Positions 5,813 to 10,930 of a DNA stretch of 10,930 nt are shown piece after piece; the stretch's first letter is position 1, and each line of letters begins with the position of its first letter. Position numbers and translations under genes: made by a program. Below the pieces are notes generated by a model. The model was not told the origin of the DNA. It made no database searches and was given only the letters and a program-made list of their open reading frames with translations. The stretch comes from Candidatus Latescibacterota bacterium (GTDB lineage Bacteria; JAAXHH01; JABIQT01). The stretch covers positions 1 to 10,930 of the forward strand of contig JABIQT010000147.1 of the NCBI GenBank assembly GCA_018667995.1. Reading direction: 5' to 3'.

Positions 5813-6394
5813 ATGAGATTCCTAAGGGTCGCCATGATAGCCGTGGTAGGACTGAGCGTATTGCTGTTGATCGTATCCGCCATGCTGCCTGACGATTATC
5901 GGTTTTCCAGAACGATAGAGATCAACCGGACCGTGGGTGACGTTTACCCTCTGGTGGTGAATCTGCCCAACTGGCCCAAGTGGGATCCCTTTACTGAATC
6001 GGATCCGGATGCCGAATCCACCTTTACGGGCACTCCCGGAACCATTGGTTCCACATGGTCCTGGGAAGGTGAGCTAATCGGTGTAGGACGTTTGACATTG
6101 CAGGAGTTCGTAACCAACGTGTCCATACGGTCTGAACTGGCGTTTATTTCGCCTCAGCCAATGGTTGGAAAGGATATCTGGGAATTCGTTGAGACGCCGT
6201 CGGGTGTGCAGGTGTCCTGGATCAGTGAGGGGAATCTCGACTATCCTTTTGGTCGGTTTGCAGGTATCTTTATGGACAGTATACTGGGCCCTTCAATCGA
6301 GACGGGTTTGGACAATCTGAAGAAGGTGAGCGAGGGGCTGCCTCCGCCCATGCAGAAGACGCCAGCCGACAGCATGGATGCTATTATGAATTAA
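5813..6394 (+). CDS. Membrane-anchored SRBCC-fold protein (polyketide cyclase/START-like)
   Basis: This 193-residue protein begins with a hydrophobic segment (about 5-24, VAMIAVVGLSVLLLIVSAML), a membrane anchor or uncleaved signal. A typical SRBCC opening follows: YRFSRTIEINRTVGDVYPLVVNLPNWPKWDPF, that is, a beta strand, the INRTVGDVYPLV helix and the W-x-x-W-DPF segment. SRBCC domains bind hydrophobic ligands in a deep cavity; the ligand here is unknown. The C-terminus ends with the usual long helix (about 152-172) and a polar tail. Start ATG 5813 has GAGGAG 7 bases upstream. It lies 100 bases after the nuclease gene on the same strand, so cotranscription is possible. Fold assignment is fairly secure; function is not. 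Confidence 0.8.
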   Translation: MRFLRVAMIAVVGLSVLLLIVSAMLPDDYRFSRTIEINRTVGDVYPLVVNLPNWPKWDPFTESDPDAESTFTGTPGTIGSTWSWEGELIGVGRLTLQEFVTNVSIRSELAFISPQPMVGKDIWEFVETPSGVQVSWISEGNLDYPFGRFAGIFMDSILGPSIETGLDNLKKVSEGLPPPMQKTPADSMDAIMN

Positions 6395-6449
6395 TGTAGT
6401 TGCTCCTTGAGTTTCCTTCGGATGATGTGCTTTCGAGAATTGGAAACGA

Positions 6450-6479
6450 TTGATTTTGTAGTTGGCTTTTGCGTATTTT
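6450..6479 (+). promoter_or_regulatory. Possible promoter for the FtsK-type ATPase gene
   Basis: TTGATT (6450-6455) and TATTTT (6474-6479) are 18 bases apart, each matching 4 of 6 consensus positions. A small AAGAC/GTCTT dyad (6481-6495) follows at the expected transcript start. The remainder of the 6395-6608 gap shows no gene; the leader would be about 120 bases long. Confidence 0.3.
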
Positions 6480-6594
6480 GAAGACCTAAAGTCTTGATGA
6501 CTGTATGTGGATCTGAGCGCTGGAGTGCCACCATGGCTCCGTCGTTGTCAAGTGCCTCCACGTCAACCCCTGAAGTCCATATCAGCCTGAGTGC

Positions 6595-6600
6595 AGGGAG
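6595..6600 (+). promoter_or_regulatory. SD sequence deciding the TTG start at 6609
   Basis: AGGGAG (6595-6600) is 8 bases ahead of TTG 6609, a normal SD spacing. The only earlier in-frame candidate, GTG 6591, would overlap this SD and has none of its own. Confidence 0.5.
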
Positions 6601-6608
6601 AAATTTGG

Positions 6609-9077
6609 TTGACTGAGAAACCCTTTTTAATCGATCGCATCGTAGCTGGCGCTGTATTCGGCATCATTCAGAGGATATTTGCCGCCCAAAAAGAGTTGAC
6701 GCCTCCGGCCTTCATCGTAAAGGATCTCACGGTGGAGGAGATTCGGTGTTTTCTGGTCTATTGGAAAGCTTACGCGACTGAGTCGGCCTTGACATCCGTG
6801 AGTGTGGTGGTAGCAGGTGATATGGGATCCGGTTTCGTGGCCCGTTACCAAGCGGATCCTGAAAAGTCGGTATATCACTATCTGAACACGAGTCAGCGTG
6901 GTTTGGTCTATCTTTCTGCCAATTCCGATACTGTGCACCAGGTCCCCGACAACGCGACAGTTCTACGCGATAGTATGCTGCTGGACGGGAGTTTTAATGG
7001 GTTCGGTAGTGCTGTAGATGACATTCTACGCCTGGTGGCAGAGGCTGTCGGTTTCGAAGAGCGCACGGTACCCGGTCGCATAGCCGGTCATATTAAGACA
7101 GTTCTGGCGGCCACGGAGACGAGATACATTCCCGTGCGCGTGTTCATCAGATTCTGCTATACGACGCTGGTCGAGGTATACGAGCGTGGCGTTTCTTGTT
7201 CTCCGCTCGATATGGACGGGATCATTGGTAGGAACCTCATCGAGTTAGGGTATTTTCAGGACGCATTCTGGATGGCGGACGAAGACCTTGGATCTGTGCG
7301 TGAGAGGCTCTCAGCCAATCTATCCTTCGTAGATCTAACCGATGTGAATGGGCAGGCCAGGGACAGAACGGCGCTTTCAAACCAGTGCCGGGATATGTGG
7401 TTCAAAGATGAGCAGGGCGTGGCCTACCCGGACCACGAACAGAATCGATGGCGCATGTTGACAGAGCGCTATTGCCAGGATCAGAATCTGGAGATGCGCC
7501 GGAAGGTACCGTATTTCATCTTCGAGCAGCTGTTCACGAGTGGCAAGCCTCGGTATTCGGTGATAGACAAGTCACCCGCCACAGCATCTGAAGACTCCTC
7601 GCTATCGAGTGAGGTAGAGCCGACTTCCCTCGTTCCCGAAGAAGGCATCGGTGCGCCGGTAGAATCAGTGAGCTGGCCGGGATCCGATCTGCCTGAGGAA
7701 GCACAGACGCCGCCGGAAATCGATCAGGAAGAAGCGCAGGAGCAACCCATGCCTCAGGAGTCTCCGGTCCACGCACTAGGCGCGGATCCGGTTCCTGAAG
7801 AGCCCGATGACGCCATCATCGAAAATGCACCTGAAGTGACCGAGACTGTTGAGTCAGATAGCGGAGACGTTCAGGAGGCCATCAACACGCTGTCGGAGAT
7901 GGCAGATGCTATGGAGGAGGCTGCTCAAACCGAGTCGCCCACTCCCGGGCCTAAGGTGCCAGCATCCATTCCTTCGCTGGACCAGTTAAATGATATGGGG
8001 AATGTACCGAGGAATGCGGATGGTGTACTGAGTTTTGAAGAACTGTCCACCAGATATCAGTTGATTCTTGATACTTATAAGGAATTTGGCATCGCTGTCC
8101 TGGCTACTGAGAAAATTGAAGAGAGCTTTGTAGAAGGTCCTGCATCCGTTCTTTATAGAGTGCGCCCTGGGGCCGGTGTGGACTATCGACGTATTCGCGA
8201 TAAAGCCGATGCCCTGAAGCTCGCTCTCGCCCTTGAGGAAGATCAGAATATTCGGTTCAGTATCGATCGTGGATTCGTGACTATCGATGTGCCAAAGAGT
8301 GATATAGACCGGTTTTTCGTGAGCGCGCTCGAACTCTGGTCAAAATGGACATTCACGGACAATATACTGTCCGTTCCCATCGGGCTCGACAGCCTGGGTA
8401 ACGTAGTGACGATCAACTTCTCCTCGTCCAATTCTCCGCACCTTCTGATTGCTGGCACCACGGGAAGCGGCAAGTCCGAGGCGCTAAATACAATCCTCGG
8501 TGGTCTTGTCAATTACTACTCACCGGATCGACTGCGTCTTTTGCTCGTGGATCCAAAGGGAACCGAATTGGGGCATTTTGGGGAGAGTCCCTTCCTGGAA
8601 GGGGAAATAGGATGGGACGAAACCGATGCCATTCACTTGCTCGACCATGCATTCACCGAAATGCAGGGACGATATCGCACCTTTCGCGATGCGGGCAAGA
8701 GATCACTTCAGGAATACAACGGAGCCGTAGCTACCAATGAAAGACTCCCATGGTGGCTAATCGTGCTCGATGAGTATGCGGATCTTACATCCAACTCCGA
8801 CGACAAGAAGAAGATCGAACAGCTTTTGAAGAGGCTCGCGCAAAAGGCTAGGGCTGCGGGGATACACGTCATTATTGCGACACAGAAACCCAGTGGCGAT
8901 GTAATCAGTACTAATCTACGCTCGAACCTGCCGGCTCAACTTGCATTGCGGGTCAAGAGCAACACTGAAAGTCGAGTGATCATGGACGACAACGGTGCTG
9001 AAGCGCTCAACGGGAAAGGCGATGCCTTCCTGAAGTGTGAAGGCCGTGTCACCCGAATTCAGTGTGCCAAAACATAG
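6609..9077 (+). CDS. Soluble FtsK/SpoIIIE-type DNA translocase-like ATPase
   Basis: This 822-residue protein, counted from TTG 6609 (with an SD), has no membrane segments. Residues 1 to about 315 form a globular domain I do not recognise. About 320-455 is a low-complexity Glu/Pro/Ser-rich acidic linker. About 473-585 resembles the FtsK alpha domain (YRVRPGAGVDYRRI, then SIDRGFVTIDVPKS). The RecA-like motor follows: Walker A GTTGSGKS (616-623), DPKGTELG, Walker B LIVLDE (717-722) and the ATQKP motif (757-761), with a tail LNGKGDAFLK. It stops just after the motor and lacks the winged-helix gamma domain that reads FtsK orienting sequences. FtsK/HerA-type motors move DNA by ATP hydrolysis. The core recalls FtsK-domain proteins such as DptH of phosphorothioation-dependent restriction, but no Dnd/Dpt partner is in the window. 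Its role is unknown. Confidence 0.85.
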   Translation: MTEKPFLIDRIVAGAVFGIIQRIFAAQKELTPPAFIVKDLTVEEIRCFLVYWKAYATESALTSVSVVVAGDMGSGFVARYQADPEKSVYHYLNTSQRGLVYLSANSDTVHQVPDNATVLRDSMLLDGSFNGFGSAVDDILRLVAEAVGFEERTVPGRIAGHIKTVLAATETRYIPVRVFIRFCYTTLVEVYERGVSCSPLDMDGIIGRNLIELGYFQDAFWMADEDLGSVRERLSANLSFVDLTDVNGQARDRTALSNQCRDMWFKDEQGVAYPDHEQNRWRMLTERYCQDQNLEMRRKVPYFIFEQLFTSGKPRYSVIDKSPATASEDSSLSSEVEPTSLVPEEGIGAPVESVSWPGSDLPEEAQTPPEIDQEEAQEQPMPQESPVHALGADPVPEEPDDAIIENAPEVTETVESDSGDVQEAINTLSEMADAMEEAAQTESPTPGPKVPASIPSLDQLNDMGNVPRNADGVLSFEELSTRYQLILDTYKEFGIAVLATEKIEESFVEGPASVLYRVRPGAGVDYRRIRDKADALKLALALEEDQNIRFSIDRGFVTIDVPKSDIDRFFVSALELWSKWTFTDNILSVPIGLDSLGNVVTINFSSSNSPHLLIAGTTGSGKSEALNTILGGLVNYYSPDRLRLLLVDPKGTELGHFGESPFLEGEIGWDETDAIHLLDHAFTEMQGRYRTFRDAGKRSLQEYNGAVATNERLPWWLIVLDEYADLTSNSDDKKKIEQLLKRLAQKARAAGIHVIIATQKPSGDVISTNLRSNLPAQLALRVKSNTESRVIMDDNGAEALNGKGDAFLKCEGRVTRIQCAKT

Positions 9078-9113
9078 GTAATGATTTGTTCCTGTCTAGA
9101 CGATCCTGCTCCG

Positions 9114-9581
9114 CTACGACCACGTGTCATCAGTCTTGGTGATCTCCGATACGATCTGCCAGCCGTCTTTGCATAGTCTGACTCTCAGCATTTTACGTGA
9201 CACGTCCTGATAAGAGTTGGAGTCATATACCTGCGTGAAGTAGACCACCGCGTGGTTCCCATCCAGCAGTTCAATGTCAATGTCTTTCATTTCAATTCGA
9301 ATATATCGCGGGTTCGTGATTCGGACGGAACGCTCTTGTTCCCATTCAGTCCGGTTGGCGCCCAGCCGTGCCTGGAATTCCGGTGCGTAGTGACCTAGAT
9401 AGGCTCCGACATCCTGCTGTGACCATGCGTCGCCCCATGAGATGACGGTCTCATACACCGCAGCCATTTTTGGTGTGGGCCAGAACATGGACTGCTCTGA
9501 AGCTTTGCCAAAAGCCGGATGCCAGGCGAATCCGAGGATAATTACGGTCAGGCATATGGTGGTATTTACGATTCGTTTCAT
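9114..9581 (-). CDS. Secreted NTF2-like protein (Cds6/SnoaL-like domain)
   Basis: This 155-residue protein starts with a signal peptide: MKR, a hydrophobic core IVNTTICLTVIILGFAW, and a plausible cleavage site near HPAFGKAS. The mature part is one NTF2-like domain with WGDAWSQQDVGAYLGHYAPEF, NRTEWEQERSVRI, AVVYFTQVY and GWQIVSE, the pattern of the domain found at the end of some L,D-transpeptidase-type proteins (Cds6 family) and in SnoaL/DUF4440-like proteins. No catalytic transpeptidase domain is attached. ATG 9581 is preferred over GTG 9608 because AGGA lies 8 bases upstream and the signal peptide then has a normal N-terminus. It converges on the FtsK-type ATPase gene with only 36 bases between stops and no clear terminator. 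Function is unknown; export out of the cytoplasm is well supported. Confidence 0.75.
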   Translation of the reverse strand: MKRIVNTTICLTVIILGFAWHPAFGKASEQSMFWPTPKMAAVYETVISWGDAWSQQDVGAYLGHYAPEFQARLGANRTEWEQERSVRITNPRYIRIEMKDIDIELLDGNHAVVYFTQVYDSNSYQDVSRKMLRVRLCKDGWQIVSEITKTDDTWS

Positions 9582-9812
9582 CTTCACATTCCTATTGTTG
9601 TAAGGCACAGACTTCCGTTCCGATTTCTGACTTGAAAGGTATTCCGTAACGGGGATTCAACAATAGGGGTTAGCCTTAGCTGTTTATCATACTGGTCTCA
9701 TTTTGCAGGATAGATTCCTTAGAAACGAACTATTATCTCCTATTAAACTCTAAGGATGATCGGGACAAATCTCATTGGTGGAGCAAAACTGACCTCCAGA
9801 TGGGAGGCCGAG

Positions 9813-9938
9813 ATGCCGTCATTGATGCGGGCTGCGGATATTTGTAGAGGCATAGGGTGTCCGGTGCTCCCTCGCGAGTTTCATTATGAGATCGTATCGT
9901 TTTGCAAGGAACTGTATGTTTCGGTCGGATTTACTTAA
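9813..9938 (+). CDS. Possible 41-residue small protein
   Basis: ATG 9813 has GGGAGG about 5 bases upstream, which is the main reason to list it. The product MPSLMRAADICRG... has three cysteines, no hydrophobic segment and no recognised motif. The frame could also open at ATG 9756, without a usable SD. It could easily be chance. Confidence 0.15.
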   Translation: MPSLMRAADICRGIGCPVLPREFHYEIVSFCKELYVSVGFT

Positions 9939-10096
9939 TGACTCAGATCCGGACAACGCCAGAACATGTTGAATTGCGGTCCCGGCAGGTGCAGCTGGTC
10001 CTCTGTGAGTGGGTGTCGCAATGGTTGTTCAAATCCTGGCAGTGGAGGAGTTAGGAACCCTTGGATTACGGCTGGCACCACTTTTCTTAAAAAATA

Positions 10097-10134
10097 TGTT
10101 GCATCTCCGAAAAAGTACTATACATTTGTTGCAT
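10097..10134 (+). promoter_or_regulatory. Promoter-like region with a TGTTGCAT direct repeat
   Basis: TGTTGCAT occurs at 10097-10104 and 10127-10134, exactly 30 bases apart, close to three helical turns. Between them TACATTTG (10121-10128) matches the Bacteroidota -7 element TAnnTTTG, 19 bases after a TTG that could serve as the -33 element. A weak sigma-70 reading (TTGCAT, 16 bases, TACATT) overlaps it. The position is right for the gene starting at 10169. Confidence 0.4.
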
Positions 10135-10168
10135 ACAAAACAAATGAGTAGGTAGTGGGAGGTGCACA

Positions 10169-10720
10169 ATGCGCTACATCTTAACGTTGGCTGGATTACT
10201 TTCTGCAGTACTCTGGAGTATGAATCGGACCGAGAGCACCCTAGGTGCCAGCCTGGACATGGTGTCGCAGGAAAACAGAATCACTATGAGGTATATGGAT
10301 ACCGCTTTGGACGGACAGGATGCGTCCATTAATACGTCGCTCCCGGGACAATCAGTGAGGCTCACTGTCGTGTCGCAGGAGAATGGAGAGCACTTTGTAA
10401 GTATGAGTGACCCCTTGCCTGTGACGCTTGGGGAGGTATCGGGGATAGCCCGGTATGTCGGTATGTTGCGCCTGGGTTTTGAACGTGCCGGGGAGATTTC
10501 TGCGGCAAGCGCGACCATAGAGGAGGTCTGGGAGTATGAGGGCAATGCGCTCAGGTGGCAACTCCGTGATGGCGGGCTACTCTACTGTATGCCTGTACGC
10601 GACGGCGGGCTGGCCACATTCTCATCGGCTCTTGTATGGAGCGAACCGCCCTTGGTGACTAATTCCAGCTCCTTTTACGCATCCTTAGATCTCTTGAATG
10701 CTACTTCGGTCATGCGCTGA
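10169..10720 (+). CDS. Exported protein of unknown function
   Basis: This 183-residue protein starts at ATG 10169 with the strong SD GGGAGG (10157-10162) 6 bases upstream. The N-terminus, MRYILTLAGLLSAVLWSM, is a signal peptide or single membrane anchor. The rest is predicted mostly beta: alternating polar/hydrophobic stretches such as QSVRLTVVSQENGEHFVSM and EEVWEYEGNALRWQLRDGG. VSQEN occurs twice (near residues 32 and 68), and the DNA repeats GTGTCGCAGGA at 10262-10272 and 10370-10380, hinting at a short internal duplication. There is one cysteine in the mature part and no lipobox. I do not recognise a family. The gene stands alone downstream of its own probable promoter. That it is a real, exported protein is fairly sure; function cannot be given. 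Confidence 0.65.
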   Translation: MRYILTLAGLLSAVLWSMNRTESTLGASLDMVSQENRITMRYMDTALDGQDASINTSLPGQSVRLTVVSQENGEHFVSMSDPLPVTLGEVSGIARYVGMLRLGFERAGEISAASATIEEVWEYEGNALRWQLRDGGLLYCMPVRDGGLATFSSALVWSEPPLVTNSSSFYASLDLLNATSVMR

Positions 10721-10748
10721 TTCCTGAGTGGACATCTGCGCGTCGGTG

Positions 10749-10817
10749 GCAGCGCATCGGAATCCGAAGTCACTGAATCGCTTTTCGGGGGGAAGACTAC
10801 TCCGAGCAGCGCATCGG
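10749..10817. repeat. GCAGCGCATCGG direct repeat pair
   Basis: The 12-base sequence GCAGCGCATCGG occurs at 10749-10760 and 10806-10817, starting 57 bases apart. Its core CAGCGCAT is also the inverse of ATGCGCTG at 10712-10719, which overlaps the stop codon of the preceding gene. Confidence 0.5.
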
Positions 10818-10827
10818 GCGTACCGGA

Positions 10828-10864
10828 CGGCGTGTCGCCAGGCACCCCCCCTGGCGACACGCCG
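10828..10864 (+). terminator. Strong perfect GC-rich hairpin downstream of the exported protein gene
   Basis: A perfect 15-base-pair stem (10828-10842 with 10850-10864; arm GGCGTGTCGCCAGG) encloses a 7-base loop CACCCCC. It begins 107 bases past the stop at 10720. It is by far the most stable simple hairpin in the window. No T tract follows on either strand, so it may act as an mRNA 3' end or a factor-dependent terminator, or as a protein-binding site. Confidence 0.5.
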
Positions 10865-10882
10865 GTCACCGGTCGCCGGTCC
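10862..10882. repeat. Three tandem CCGGTCN heptamers
   Basis: CCGGTCA, CCGGTCG and CCGGTCC follow each other without a gap, overlapping the end of the strong hairpin arm by three bases. Only the last base of the unit varies. It is too short for a minisatellite call but clearly periodic. Confidence 0.45.
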
Positions 10883-10892
10883 TCCTGGATTC

Positions 10893-10929
10893 TTTTCGGG
10901 AGATATCATATAGTAGTCTGACCCGAAAA
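10893..10929. other. TTTTCGGG/CCCGAAAA inverted repeat at the window edge
   Basis: TTTTCGGG (10893-10900) is the exact inverse of CCCGAAAA (10922-10929), with 21 AT-richer bases between that include GATATC. Another CTTTTCGGG lies near 10782. The sequence ends here, so a longer repeat or a promoter for a gene beyond the edge cannot be excluded. Confidence 0.35.
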
Positions 10930-10930
10930 A

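Larger units (their letters stand above)
9582..10168. other. Long intergenic region, largely without recognisable genes
   Basis: Between the divergent NTF2-like and exported-protein genes I find no convincing gene. A CCTTAG/CTAAGG inverted repeat (9717-9722, 9750-9755) is visible. Two short frames exist (see the 9813-9938 entry; the one at 9966-10151 lacks an SD and any known motif). The right end holds a plausible promoter and a direct repeat (10097-10134). Confidence 0.4.

Noticed and set aside
6609-9077. Calling the ATPase DptH/DndH or the region a phosphorothioation defence locus
   Set aside because: The motor core is reminiscent, but the protein appears much shorter than known DptH, and no dndBCDE, dptF or dptG gene is present; neighbours are housekeeping-type genes.
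6609-9077. Calling the ATPase cell-division FtsK
   Set aside because: No N-terminal membrane segments and no C-terminal gamma domain; the N-terminal 315 residues are a different, soluble domain.
10027-10040. GTTCAAATCCTGGC resembles the T-arm and 3' acceptor of a tRNA
   Set aside because: The bases flanking TTCAAAT do not form a five-pair T stem, and no matching acceptor, D arm or anticodon arm could be drawn upstream. At most a decayed remnant, more likely chance.
9966-10151. Small cysteine-containing frame, 61 codons
   Set aside because: No SD before ATG 9966, no recognisable motif, and its 3' part runs through the likely promoter of the next gene.
1-10930. CRISPR array, transposon or prophage
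   Set aside because: No regularly spaced repeats of suitable length, no transposase, integrase or phage structural genes were found on either strand.

Overview
The window looks like an ordinary chromosomal segment of a free-living bacterium. Genes are densely packed on both strands, base composition appears moderate, and most genes have clear Shine-Dalgarno (SD) sequences. GTG or TTG starts seem to be in use. No transposase, integrase, phage, plasmid, CRISPR, rRNA or convincing tRNA sequence was found. The taxon cannot be fixed from the sequence. One promoter resembles the Bacteroidota-type TAnnTTTG element, but the strong SD sequences argue against typical Bacteroidota, so an uncultured lineage is a fair guess and no more.

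Layout. Positions 1-200 hold the 3' end of DNA polymerase I (polA, + strand). After an intergenic stretch with a strongly structured element (339-441) comes a leftward block. Read in its own direction it is: a DUF72 protein (4490-3624), a small leucine-rich-repeat protein (3596-3012), a gap with a hairpin and an operator-like palindrome, exonuclease III / AP endonuclease (2820-2044), a uracil-DNA glycosylase superfamily protein (2014-1343) and an ankyrin-repeat protein (1305-487). A divergent intergenic region (4491-4854) leads to rightward genes: a GIY-YIG nuclease resembling UvrC/Cho (4855-5712), a membrane-anchored SRBCC-fold protein (5813-6394) and a large soluble FtsK/SpoIIIE-type ATPase (6609-9077). 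A secreted NTF2-like protein (9581-9114) runs leftward towards the ATPase gene. A mostly empty stretch (9582-10168) precedes an unrecognised exported protein (10169-10720). The right edge (10710-10930) is dense in direct and inverted repeats.

How the genes fit together. Uracil-DNA glycosylase, AP endonuclease and DNA polymerase I perform successive steps of base excision repair, and the first two appear to share one transcript. The UvrC/Cho-like nuclease suggests nucleotide excision. The DUF72 protein ends in QLSLF, a perfect match to the consensus peptide that docks proteins on the DNA polymerase sliding clamp. The left half therefore reads as a DNA-repair neighbourhood in which the ankyrin, LRR and DUF72 proteins are the parts of unknown function. 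The FtsK-type motor has a domain plan (unrecognised N-terminal domain, acidic linker, FtsK alpha/beta-like core, no membrane part, no gamma domain) unlike the division translocase. Together with the structured element after polA, these are the most interesting items in the window.
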